Assembly: GCA_024398995.1 (NCBI GenBank)
Contig: JAKSIE010000019.1
Coordinates: 1 to 39,645, forward strand
Direction: 5' to 3'
Source: Fibrobacter sp.
Lineage (GTDB): Bacteria; Fibrobacterota; Fibrobacteria; Fibrobacterales; Fibrobacteraceae
DNA: 39,645 nt
The notes under the pieces were generated by a model. It searched no databases. It was not told where the DNA came from and saw only the letters and a list, made by a program, of their open reading frames with translations. Positions 15,126 through 22,691 of this stretch are shown piece by piece. Positions within the stretch are counted from its first letter, which is position 1, and each line of letters begins with the position of its first letter. The position numbers and the translations under genes were made by a program.

Positions 15126-16918
15126 ACAGAGTAATACTCCGCAATTTTTTTGACCAGGGAGTCCATGGTAGTTTCTTCACTTTCCACAACTTCGAAGCCG
15201 TACTTCTTGGCGGTGGCGGTAGTGAGACGACCGATGGAGAAAGCGAGGGCAGGAACTGCACTGGATTCTTCGCTCAGCTCAGAATGACGGGGGCTGAGTT
15301 CAGAATGAAGGGTCTTGCCCTCGGTGCCACAAATTGCGGTCGCCTTGGCGAAGGCTTCTACGGCACTGGAACTAGCAAATACCACAGCATCGGCTCCGGC
15401 AACGGCTTCACGTTTCCAGTCGGGCATGGATGCTGCAGGCAGCGTTTCGTATACTACCCAGCGGGTTGCCTTCGGAAGCAAATTCAATATGGTTTCGTCG
15501 GCAAGGTTGCCTTGAAGAAGGAGGATGCGGGATTCGTCAATGCTAGATCCCCGATCATCCTCGTCAAGCGAGGACAAGCGTCGGGGATGACATGGGGTGT
15601 CAAGTTCAGGACGATTCTCGTACGGTTCCTGTTCAGGCTGACACTCAGGCTGTTCTTGTCCGGAATGGCACATAGCGGCAAGCAGTTTGCCCAGGCCTTC
15701 GCCGGTATGATCCTCGGGAACGTAGTCGCAGCGGATGCCACGTTCCAGCAACTTCTTTTCGGTAATCTTTCCGACGGATGCAATTTTCTTACCAGCAAGA
15801 ACGCGAATGTCAAGGCCAGCCTTGAAGAGGGATTCAAAGAAGGAATCAACGCCGTTGGTACTGGTGAATGCGAGAACGTCAAAATTTGCGAGGTCTGCGA
15901 AATTCACCTTACTAGATTCTTCGACTTCGCACTTCGTGCTTCTACCCAAAGGGCATAACTCAACTTGAGAACTAAAGTTCTTAGTTTCGTATAGCTCAGA
16001 ATGACACACAAATGGACTTTCCAACACACGAGTCTCGATCATGGGAGTTTCAATAACTTCGGCACCGAGGGCAGTCAAGCGAGAAGCGATTCCACCCGCC
16101 TGCTTTGCGGCTCGAGTAATCACCAGACGCTTACCGGACAGCGGCAAATCCTTACGCCAAGCGAGGGACTTGCCCAAATCCACCACATCACCCATAATGG
16201 TAATGGCGGGCGCGGTCACGTTTTCACGGACGATGGTCTCCCCCGCAGTTTCCAAGGTGCAGGCGACCGTACGCTGGTAAGGCGTAGTTCCCCTTTCGAT
16301 GAAAGCCAATGGAGTCTTGGGATCCTTGCCACATTCCATCAGGCGGCGGGCAATAAAATCCATGTTGGCAATACCCATGTAGAACACCAAGGTTCCCGGG
16401 CATTTGGCCAAAGTTGCAAAGTCGAGGCCCAGTTCCGCGTCACTATGACCTTCCGCAGAACCCTTCTCGTGTCCGGTAATGATGTGCAAACTTGTTGCAA
16501 TGCCACGATGGGTCACAGGAATTCCTGCATAAGCCGGCACAGAAATTCCCGCAGTTACACCAGGAACCACTTCAAATTCAATTCCGGCCTCTACAAGTTC
16601 CAGGCATTCTTCACCGCCGCGTCCAAAGACGAAGGGATCACCGCCCTTCAGGCGAGCGATTACTGCACCCGGATTTTCCTGGGCATACTTCACCAGCAGT
16701 TTATTGATTTCGGACTGTTTCACCTTGTGATGGGTGGGCATTTTACCCACATCAACCATCTGAGCCTTTTCATTACAGAACGCCAAAATAGAAGGAGAAA
16801 CAAGGCGGTCATAAACGACCACGTCGGCCTTCTCCAAAATGGACTTGCCCTTCAGAGTAAAAAGCCCCGGGTCACCAGGACCAGCGCCAATCAAATAAAC
16901 TTTACCAAAATTCTTCAT
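15122..16918 (-). CDS. cobA-hemD: CobA-HemD fusion: uroporphyrinogen III methyltransferase / uroporphyrinogen III synthase
   Basis: Residues 1-245 are SUMT/CobA (YLIGAGPGDPGLFTLKG, VVYDRLV, VIARLKGGDPFVFGRGGEE), methylating uroporphyrinogen III at C2 and C7 to precorrin-2. Residues from about 258 are HemD (KRLVITRAAKQAGG, VLAFTSTNGVDSFF, VVFASSSAVEAF), closing hydroxymethylbilane to uroporphyrinogen III. At 598 residues it is longer than usual for this fusion because the HemD part has three extra segments, at about residues 305-336, 416-460 and 537-553, which coincide with dispersed-repeat DNA read in frame. The stop overlaps the cbiX-met8 start. The ATG at 16918 lacks a clear ribosome-binding site. 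Whether the enlarged HemD is active cannot be told, but catalysis in HemD does not depend on a fixed catalytic residue and the inserts lie in linker-like places. Confidence 0.93.
   Translation of the reverse strand: MKNFGKVYLIGAGPGDPGLFTLKGKSILEKADVVVYDRLVSPSILAFCNEKAQMVDVGKMPTHHKVKQSEINKLLVKYAQENPGAVIARLKGGDPFVFGRGGEECLELVEAGIEFEVVPGVTAGISVPAYAGIPVTHRGIATSLHIITGHEKGSAEGHSDAELGLDFATLAKCPGTLVFYMGIANMDFIARRLMECGKDPKTPLAFIERGTTPYQRTVACTLETAGETIVRENVTAPAITIMGDVVDLGKSLAWRKDLPLSGKRLVITRAAKQAGGIASRLTALGAEVIETPMIETRVLESPFVCHSELYETKNFSSQVELCPLGRSTKCEVEESSKVNFADLANFDVLAFTSTNGVDSFFESLFKAGLDIRVLAGKKIASVGKITEKKLLERGIRCDYVPEDHTGEGLGKLLAAMCHSGQEQPECQPEQEPYENRPELDTPCHPRRLSSLDEDDRGSSIDESRILLLQGNLADETILNLLPKATRWVVYETLPAASMPDWKREAVAGADAVVFASSSAVEAFAKATAICGTEGKTLHSELSPRHSELSEESSAVPALAFSIGRLTTATAKKYGFEVVESEETTMDSLVKKIAEYYSV
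15262..15309 (-). repeat. Dispersed repeat in frame in cobA-hemD (third insert)
   Basis: On the minus strand CATTCTGAACTCAG is followed by GTCATTCTGAGCTGAGCGAA and GAATCCAG: two partial copies of the GTCATTCTGAG repeat back to back. It is translated as HSEL, then RHSELSEESS, between two normal HemD segments. Confidence 0.75.
15541..15672 (-). repeat. Dispersed repeat in frame in cobA-hemD (second insert)
   Basis: Minus strand: GTCATCCCCGACGC, then TTGTCCTCGC and TTGACGAGGA as inverted arms, then GATCGGGGATCTAGC. CCCCGA and TCGGGG are also inverted arms, so the copy forms a nested hairpin. The adjoining 15601-15672 is a Gln/Glu/Pro-coding tract starting from CCATTCCGGA, which may be an older repeat. 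The insert replaces a normally short HemD loop and stays open. Confidence 0.75.
15911..16006 (-). repeat. Dispersed repeat in frame in cobA-hemD (first insert)
   Basis: Minus strand begins GTCATTCTGAGC and ends CGAAGAATCTAGT, the two ends of the same repeat, with about 70 bases between that hold hairpins AGAAC-ttta-GTTCT and AGCAC-gaa-GTGC(T). It is translated as roughly 32 residues starting CHSELYE. Confidence 0.75.
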
Positions 16919-16963
16919 TTCGTAATGAAATTTAGAATTTATGCAGGTCGGCTATTTTGGTTT

Positions 16964-18016
16964 CTACGGATTGAGTTGCTTTTTGATGAGTTCCGCAAGG
17001 GATACACCCAGCTGTTTGGCCTTCTGCACGGATTCTACTGCGGCAACATCAAAGGCTGCCGAGTCTTCTGCACGAAGCAGGCGCTTGGTAGCTTCGTCCC
17101 AATAGATACCGCGAATCTTGAGCACGCGATTGCCTGCACATTCACTGGTTGGCACATCCGCGGCATCAACACCCGCATCCGCAATTTCTGCGAAGCTTGC
17201 CACTGGAAACTGACAGCCAGCATCAAGAGCCTTGAGGAAAGCCATTTCTGCAACGGCAATGCAGTAAGTTTCTAAATGGTTGACGCGGTTCAATGCAGCA
17301 GTCACTTCAGGAGCGCAGCCATCCTTCAGGGTCTCAATGGCAAGGATTCCCTGACCGCTTGCCGGAAGCATCTTGTCGGTGTCGAAATATTCCGTCACCT
17401 GATCCGCAAGGCCCATGCGCTTGAGTCCAGCGGCTGCCAGAACGACGCCGTCCAATTCCGAAAGCTTACTAATGCGGGTCTGAATGTTCCCGCGGATAGG
17501 CACGTATTCCAGATCCGGACGCAAGGCCTTCAGCTGGACCACACGACGGATACTTCCTGTACCCACCTTCGCACCTGCCGGCAGATCCATAAAGCGGCTG
17601 CCATCCTTACCGCCGCGGGCAAGGAACGCATCTCGCGGATCCTCGCGCTTGAGAACCGCGGCAAGCTTAAATTCGGGCAACACTTCGGCAGGCATATCCT
17701 TCAGGCTATGGATGGCAATATCTGCTCGACCTTCAAGCAGAGCAACTTCAAGTTCCTTAATGAAGACGCCTTTACCGCCAAAGCTGGCGAGAGACTTGTC
17801 CAGACGGCGGTCGCCCTCTGTAGTCATGGATACCAGTTCGTAACTGAGGTCCGCGCAGTTCTCGCCCGCGACGTTATCTTCCGCAATCTTCTCTTCCGCG
17901 GCATTTTCGTTCGCGACGTTCTTACAGCCACGATTTGCCGCCACGATTTCATCGGCAGCCATGGTGGTCTGAGCCAAAGCCAAAGCGCTTTTACGAGTTG
18001 CAATTCTAAGTTTCAT
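16964..18016 (-). CDS. hemC: Hydroxymethylbilane synthase (porphobilinogen deaminase)
   Basis: Polymerises four porphobilinogens to hydroxymethylbilane. The 350-residue protein has RIATRKSALALAQ at the N-terminus, KDGSRFMDLPAGAKVGTGSIRR-like active-site loops (Arg cluster in GTGSIRRVVQLKALRPDL) and the dipyrromethane-cofactor Cys at about 268 in DAGCQFPV. It is longer than the normal 300-315 residues because of an Asn/Ala/Glu-rich insert at about residues 28-56 near the start, which contains a degenerate tandem repeat. The open frame begins with a GTG one codon earlier; I chose the ATG at 18016, with AAGG eight bases upstream. It follows hemA by 69 bases. Confidence 0.94.
   Translation of the reverse strand: MKLRIATRKSALALAQTTMAADEIVAANRGCKNVANENAAEEKIAEDNVAGENCADLSYELVSMTTEGDRRLDKSLASFGGKGVFIKELEVALLEGRADIAIHSLKDMPAEVLPEFKLAAVLKREDPRDAFLARGGKDGSRFMDLPAGAKVGTGSIRRVVQLKALRPDLEYVPIRGNIQTRISKLSELDGVVLAAAGLKRMGLADQVTEYFDTDKMLPASGQGILAIETLKDGCAPEVTAALNRVNHLETYCIAVAEMAFLKALDAGCQFPVASFAEIADAGVDAADVPTSECAGNRVLKIRGIYWDEATKRLLRAEDSAAFDVAAVESVQKAKQLGVSLAELIKKQLNP
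17846..17929. repeat. Degenerate tandem repeat within hemC
   Basis: On the minus strand a segment starting AACGTCGCG occurs twice at a spacing of 45 bases, encoding NVANENAAE and then NVAGENCAD. The two units flank EKIAED. The segment has no counterpart in ordinary HemC proteins. Confidence 0.65.
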
Positions 18017-18032
18017 CACAAGACCTTCTTGC

Positions 18033-18067
18033 AGGATCCTTCGCGGCTTCGCCTCTCAGGATGACAC
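18033..18067 (-). repeat. Dispersed repeat between hemA and hemC
   Basis: Minus strand GTGTCATCCTGAGAGGCGAA followed by GCCGCGAAGGATCCT. This is an intergenic member of the family found in frame inside cobA-hemD and ahbAB; it lies just ahead of the hemC ribosome-binding site. Confidence 0.75.
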
Positions 18068-18085
18068 TATGATGGTTCTGCGTCA

Positions 18086-19363
18086 TCAGGAAGACGCCTT
18101 CGATAAACATTCCAAATACTTCTGCACATCTTCAGGAGAATTTTCTGCCTTCACCTTGTACAGATAATCGTTGGCCATCTTCTTTGCGAAACGGACATAC
18201 ATCATCTGAATGCGATCGGAATCTTCCTGAGACAAATCCGGCATGGAACGCAACAACTTTTCGCATTCATCTTCTGCAGTGGTCACCATCTGGCCAGCAA
18301 GAACGTTAATACGCTTTGCCACATCGTCCATGCGGTACCACTGCAAAAATTCCTCGATACCTTCCTGAAGGATCTTCTGGGCAGCCTCCAGTTCAATCAT
18401 GCGAAGGCGGCGATTTTCAGAAACAATCTTTTCCAGGTCATCTACGCAAACATACTGAACACCGGGAAGTTCCCCGATAGACGCTTCTGCATTTCGAGGG
18501 CTACCAAGGTCTATAACCAGGCGCGGGGCGGAACCATCCTGATGATGGCCGGCGGAACTATCCTGCGAATCCTCCGCGACCTTCAGCAAAACTTTAGCAT
18601 ATTCATCCTTCGTTACAATAGGCTCCTGACAGGCACTGCAAAGGATCATCACATCAGCCTTGCCCATAACACTATAGCGGTCTTCAAAACGTACCGGAGT
18701 CAGCACATCCTCAAACTTCTGGGCGTTGGCAAACGTACGGCTGGAGGCAAAAATTCTGGTGGTATTTTCCTGGACGTACTTCAACATCAGGGAACCCATT
18801 TCACCAAGGCCAACGATGTACACGGAACGACTTTCCAAATCATCGAAAGTCTTCTGAACCTGCTTCATGGCCAGGAACGGAATGTTGCAACTGAGCTTGC
18901 TCAGGTTGGTTTCGGTCTTGATGCGCTTGGTGGTGTGAATTGCACCCTGGAAAAGCTTATTCAAGCTTACGCCTGTCGTACCTGCCTGATGAGCGGTTTC
19001 ATAGGCTCGACCAATCTGATGCAAAATCTGGTCCTCGCCCACAGCCACAGAATCAAGGCCCGCGCAAACATTCATCACATGATGAACAACCGCGTCCCCT
19101 TCGTAGCTATAGAAGAACTGGGCAAAATCTTCGTAATTCTGGTGTGCAAGGCCGCACACATAGCGAACCAGTTCGCCTTCTTCCAAGGGGCGGTCACTGG
19201 CCACATAGACTTCGGTGCGGTTGCAAGTAGCAAGAATCAAAAGTTCATCGAAGCTGGAATGCTGAAGAGCCTCGGCCTTCATTTCCATCGTGATGTAGAA
19301 CTTTTCGCGGATGGCGATTTCCGCCACCTTATGACTCATTCCTGCCATGTAAATCTTTCGCAT
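18086..19363 (-). CDS. hemA: Glutamyl-tRNA reductase
   Basis: Reduces glutamyl-tRNA to glutamate-1-semialdehyde, the committed step of the C5 pathway. The 425-residue protein has the catalytic Cys47 in LATCNRTEVY, the LDSVAVGEDQILHQI substrate segment, and the NADPH-binding VYIVGLGEMGSLM. The C-terminal dimerisation helix is present. A short extra segment (SQDSSAGHHQDGSAP) at about residue 270, before LVIDLGSPRN, carries two copies of CAGGAT(a/g)GTTCCGCC at DNA level. The ATG at 19363 has a poor ribosome-binding site. The 5' region holds one copy of the hairpin-in-frame repeat at 19384. Probable first gene of the hemA-hemC-cobA/hemD-cbiX/met8-hemB run. Confidence 0.95.
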   Translation of the reverse strand: MRKIYMAGMSHKVAEIAIREKFYITMEMKAEALQHSSFDELLILATCNRTEVYVASDRPLEEGELVRYVCGLAHQNYEDFAQFFYSYEGDAVVHHVMNVCAGLDSVAVGEDQILHQIGRAYETAHQAGTTGVSLNKLFQGAIHTTKRIKTETNLSKLSCNIPFLAMKQVQKTFDDLESRSVYIVGLGEMGSLMLKYVQENTTRIFASSRTFANAQKFEDVLTPVRFEDRYSVMGKADVMILCSACQEPIVTKDEYAKVLLKVAEDSQDSSAGHHQDGSAPRLVIDLGSPRNAEASIGELPGVQYVCVDDLEKIVSENRRLRMIELEAAQKILQEGIEEFLQWYRMDDVAKRINVLAGQMVTTAEDECEKLLRSMPDLSQEDSDRIQMMYVRFAKKMANDYLYKVKAENSPEDVQKYLECLSKASS

Positions 19364-19383
19364 GGCGCAAATGTAGAAAAAAC

Positions 19384-19422
19384 GAGAGCTGCGGTCGAAA
19401 GCTTGCTTTCGGACATGGCCCA
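19384..19422 (+). repeat. Hairpin-in-frame repeat, copy at 19384
   Basis: GAGAGCTGCGGT, hairpin CGAAAG-cttg-CTTTCG, then GACATGGCCCA. Same family as at 7690 and 12991. It lies upstream of hemA. An adjacent separate inverted repeat, CTACATGG (19430-19437) and CCATGTAG (19452-19459), follows and could end the FISUMP-gene transcript. Confidence 0.8.
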
Positions 19423-19466
19423 GTTGACACTACATGGCATACGAAGCATGTCCATGTAGAAAAAAG

Positions 19467-20513
19467 CTATTTGTCTTTTATACAGCGAACAGAAAATGCT
19501 ATACTCTTGTCGTAACGTCCTTCATAAACAAATCTGGCGTCCAACTCAAAGAAATAGACTCCTCCAAAGAACACTTCATATTCATAGGAAGTCCAAAAAT
19601 AGGCATATTCTCCTTGCCTAAAGTACCCTTTATCGCCCTTATAGCCAGCTAACATTGGAGAATCACCGTCTACAAAATCTTCATTGAAAAAGCCATTAGA
19701 CATCGTGGGATTATCACGAATGGGATCCATAATTTTTAGCAAGGCAAAATCGGTTGAATCCGGTATATGCCAGCCTGCAGGACAAACCCCTCGAGACGTT
19801 TTTTCAAAAAACCAAATTTTCATGGTACCGTAACCACAGCCCATACAGTCATTGCTAAAATGAGACATGCTATCAATTGCGGCACTCCACATATACAAAC
19901 GACCATACTTGTCGCAATTAGATGCAAGCCCACGATAGCAGAAACTCGAGGAATCTTCGGTTTCTGTTGGCTGCAGATAGGCATAGTTCAAGTTTTCGGC
20001 CATCCACACTGCGCTATAGCCGTTTTGAGCATTATTGATAGTTACGGTCTTATAAACTTGACCATCGCGTAAATCCGTAAGGGTATTGGCAACAGAGTCG
20101 TACTCGCTAAGGGCCTCTGAATTTTCTGGTTCCCAAAATGTAACCGTACGTTCTTGAGAAGAACTTGAAGCATCAGCAGAACTTTCAGGCGGTTCTGCAT
20201 CAGAGCTTGTCGCCGTAATCTTCGAGTCGCTACTATTCGTTTTACTAGAAGATGACTTAGGCAAAATGACAATGTTCAATGACGACGATGAACGATTCTC
20301 ATAAGAACGAGACATATAGATGATACCATCGGCAATTTCGATTTCGTCAATAGAATCGTGAACCAAGGAGTCTTCTTCTACAACGTCATCTGGTTCAGAA
20401 ACAGCCGTAATGTGAGTTTCCGACAGGGAATCGCCCTCGCTGCAAGCCGTAAAAAGGAGTATAACACTCCAGAGGCTCACCCACAGCAAAAATTTCATCA
20501 CCTTATTGCTCAT
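19467..20513 (-). CDS. FISUMP-domain lipoprotein
   Basis: A lipoprotein of about 348 residues with lipobox LLFTAC and a long Ser/Glu-rich low-complexity linker (about 60-130). The C-terminal 200 residues are the Fibrobacter succinogenes major paralogous domain: VWMAENLNYAY, YGRLYMWSAA, GVCPAGWHIPDSTDF and the terminal FSVRCIKD. Its function is not known; family members are surface or secreted proteins in Fibrobacterota. The frame opens with a TTG at 20516; I take ATG 20513, which overlaps the end of the CotH gene by 11 bases. ATG 20498 is a second possibility and would still keep a full signal peptide. It is cotranscribed with the CotH lipoprotein. Confidence 0.88.
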   Translation of the reverse strand: MSNKVMKFLLWVSLWSVILLFTACSEGDSLSETHITAVSEPDDVVEEDSLVHDSIDEIEIADGIIYMSRSYENRSSSSLNIVILPKSSSSKTNSSDSKITATSSDAEPPESSADASSSSQERTVTFWEPENSEALSEYDSVANTLTDLRDGQVYKTVTINNAQNGYSAVWMAENLNYAYLQPTETEDSSSFCYRGLASNCDKYGRLYMWSAAIDSMSHFSNDCMGCGYGTMKIWFFEKTSRGVCPAGWHIPDSTDFALLKIMDPIRDNPTMSNGFFNEDFVDGDSPMLAGYKGDKGYFRQGEYAYFWTSYEYEVFFGGVYFFELDARFVYEGRYDKSIAFSVRCIKDK

Positions 20514-21747
20514 CAATCCAATTATACCTTTTTATCATCCATTCTACCATGGATTCAACAGCTTCGTCATAGCTTTTATAAGGATCTTTTAGCGCCCAAT
20601 TTTCAGTATTCTGCAAAATAGGCCACCGCTTGTATTCATTATCAACAGCCCTTTCAATAATCTTACGGTACAAGGGTACGCTATCGATTAAATCATGGAA
20701 CAAGCGGCGATGCTCTCGCCAGTATTCTTTTGCATGGTCCACCACATAGCGGTCATTAAAAATCATGCGATTCCAGCGCTGAGTCCGAATATACCAGTCT
20801 TCAGCATTTTGATTTTCTTTACGAGATGCATTTCCAAAGGCCAGGTCAAAATCCCAGAGAGGTCCAAAATGAATCGTACCGCCCTTTTCCCAGGTCATAA
20901 ATACACTTCTTGCAAAGGAACCGTCTTCATTCTTCGAAAACTCCTGCACCCAATAATAAAGCATATAGTCGTTCACGTCAATCCATTCAGGCATTTTACT
21001 TGGAGAACCAAAGCGACCATAATACAGAAAATTTTCAAAATCGTTCAGATGATCTTGCAACAAACCAAGGGTTTTATCAGAAGGATTCTTGGGAGACTTT
21101 ACATGAAAGGAATAGCCAAGATCGGTAGTAACGAAAGGAGGATCTATCTTTTTTTCGTCCTCTTTTTCAAACAGGAAGGTCGTATCGGTTTCGGCAATGT
21201 TTACACGATTCCTTGCAACCTTTACGGTTTCGGCAAATAAGTACAAGCCCATGTACTTGCGATTCAAATACAATTCTACAAACTGCATTTTAGGCGTAAA
21301 TTTTGCGTTGAGCCATTCAGACACACGACTCATCATAAAGTTTCGCAAATGAGTTTTATCGCCGTAGTTTGCAATTAGCGCCCAGTCCCTACTTTTGGGC
21401 ATTCCAAACATTTTTACTTTGTCTTCAAACTCCAGTTTCAACCCGTACTTAGGCATCTTGGCGCTAGAATTTCCGCGGCCTCGTACAGTTAACTTATACA
21501 CACCACTAACAGCTGCAGTATCTTCATAAATCTGAAGTCGTGCAGGAAATTCAGTTTCAGTATCGCGAATCTCGCTAAAGTTTTCAGTTTCAATAACGAC
21601 TCGAGGAATATCCGCATAGGGATATTCCGAATCATTCAGAGGCAAAAATTCAGGATCTTTATCGGTTCCATCCCAAAAGCAGCCACCTAGCAAGGCGACC
21701 AGCAAAAGGCCAAAGGCCATCATCAAGAAGTTTCCGATTTTCGTCAT
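20503..21747 (-). CDS. CotH kinase-family lipoprotein
   Basis: A 414-residue protein with a type II signal peptide (LLGGC at about 20-24) followed by a CotH domain. Signatures include GRGNSSAKMPKYGLKLEF, WALIANYGDKTHLRN, YLNRKYMGLYLFAETV and GPLWDFDLAFGN, the Asp motif that corresponds to the metal-binding DFD of CotH protein kinases. CotH of Bacillus phosphorylates spore-coat proteins; in Gram-negative genera such as Fibrobacter, homologues are surface lipoproteins of unknown substrate. The ribosome-binding site is weak. It precedes the FISUMP gene with an overlap of 11 bases, which raises the question of whether the FISUMP protein is its substrate; that is inference. Confidence 0.88.
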   Translation of the reverse strand: MTKIGNFLMMAFGLLLVALLGGCFWDGTDKDPEFLPLNDSEYPYADIPRVVIETENFSEIRDTETEFPARLQIYEDTAAVSGVYKLTVRGRGNSSAKMPKYGLKLEFEDKVKMFGMPKSRDWALIANYGDKTHLRNFMMSRVSEWLNAKFTPKMQFVELYLNRKYMGLYLFAETVKVARNRVNIAETDTTFLFEKEDEKKIDPPFVTTDLGYSFHVKSPKNPSDKTLGLLQDHLNDFENFLYYGRFGSPSKMPEWIDVNDYMLYYWVQEFSKNEDGSFARSVFMTWEKGGTIHFGPLWDFDLAFGNASRKENQNAEDWYIRTQRWNRMIFNDRYVVDHAKEYWREHRRLFHDLIDSVPLYRKIIERAVDNEYKRWPILQNTENWALKDPYKSYDEAVESMVEWMIKRYNWIDEQ

Positions 21748-21834
21748 TCTAGAATTTCGTGCAATTTACTTTGCAAAAATACAAAAGATTATTTTATTCA
21801 CCAAATCCCTTAAATTCTTTGGTATATTTAAATC

Positions 21835-22683
21835 ATGGGAAACTTATTCAGGTACTTCTTTTTTGCAATTGCGGCCGGCTGCGCTATCGCAAATGCTACA
21901 GAAGTACTTCACCCCATTACAGCCCCAGGCACCTGGGTTGCCATAGACGGAGCCGCAGAACTTGACGAAGACATCTACAGCGCCGACATGACTCTTTCTG
22001 CAGAGTTCGCCCTCCCTATGCTAAATGGAACCGCAAGCATCTATGCAGACGGATCCTTTCGTTTTTTAAGTTACAGCTACGAATATTCTACCGAAGGCTA
22101 CATACACAATTACTGCAATCTGCATGTAAACGGATTCAACGAAACCTACGTAGGAACAAAGTTCATGCCCTTCGTGAATTCCAGTTCCTTAAAAGGGTTC
22201 GGTTTAAATCTGAACTGGCGATTTCCACCTGGCGAAGGTTCGCAACTCAACCGTTTTCACCGCCTGAACATAGAGCCGTTTTTTATCTACAATTTTTCAA
22301 AAAAATTGCATTTGGGTTCTGCAATTCTTTATAACACGTTCCTGGAACAAGACGATTTTGCTCCAGGAGACGAAATCGGTTTAAAGGCATCCCTTACCTG
22401 GAAATTTGGCTGGAACCAGACAACAGAAACAGGATGGATCTTCAACGAAATTTTATTGTATAAAGCAAGAATCCAGGAATCCCAAAACAAGCACCTATCA
22501 AAGCCCTACCGCAAAATGGACGACAAGTATCAGGGTATGAAAATGCGATTTGACCTTGCCCGAGTCTTTGGCTTCGCACCCGTTCCTGTAAGTTTCGGTT
22601 TAAATTACGAAATCCACCACGGGACTTTATTCGGGTTCGAAACCGGACACCGCATTGGTATTTTTGCCAAGGCTGGCTTATAG
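21835..22683 (+). CDS. Outer-membrane beta-barrel-like protein
   Basis: A 282-residue protein with a signal peptide (about 20 residues, ending near ANA). The rest is rich in alternating aromatic and polar residues in paired strands (FRFLSYSYEYS, LNLNWRFPPG, LHLGSAILYNTF), and it ends in a hydrophobic IGIFAKAGL strand, all of which suggest an outer-membrane barrel of roughly 12 strands. No family is recognised. It stands alone on the plus strand, divergent from the CotH gene. A TATATTT lies about ten bases before the ATG, probably part of the promoter or leader. It converges on ahbAB with an 8-base gap. Confidence 0.7.
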   Translation: MGNLFRYFFFAIAAGCAIANATEVLHPITAPGTWVAIDGAAELDEDIYSADMTLSAEFALPMLNGTASIYADGSFRFLSYSYEYSTEGYIHNYCNLHVNGFNETYVGTKFMPFVNSSSLKGFGLNLNWRFPPGEGSQLNRFHRLNIEPFFIYNFSKKLHLGSAILYNTFLEQDDFAPGDEIGLKASLTWKFGWNQTTETGWIFNEILLYKARIQESQNKHLSKPYRKMDDKYQGMKMRFDLARVFGFAPVPVSFGLNYEIHHGTLFGFETGHRIGIFAKAGL

Positions 22684-22691
22684 CCAAGCCC

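Noticed and set aside
15122..16918. cobA-hemD as a pseudogene because of the repeat insertions
   Set aside because: The frame is open over all three insertions and the conserved HemD segments remain in order, so the gene is treated as intact.
16001..17275. Long plus-strand open frame opposite cobA-hemD and hemC
   Set aside because: It runs antisense to two clearly recognised enzymes and shows no protein-family signal. The same holds for 30070-31356 opposite proS and 10682-11620 opposite hemL; strong codon bias creates such frames.
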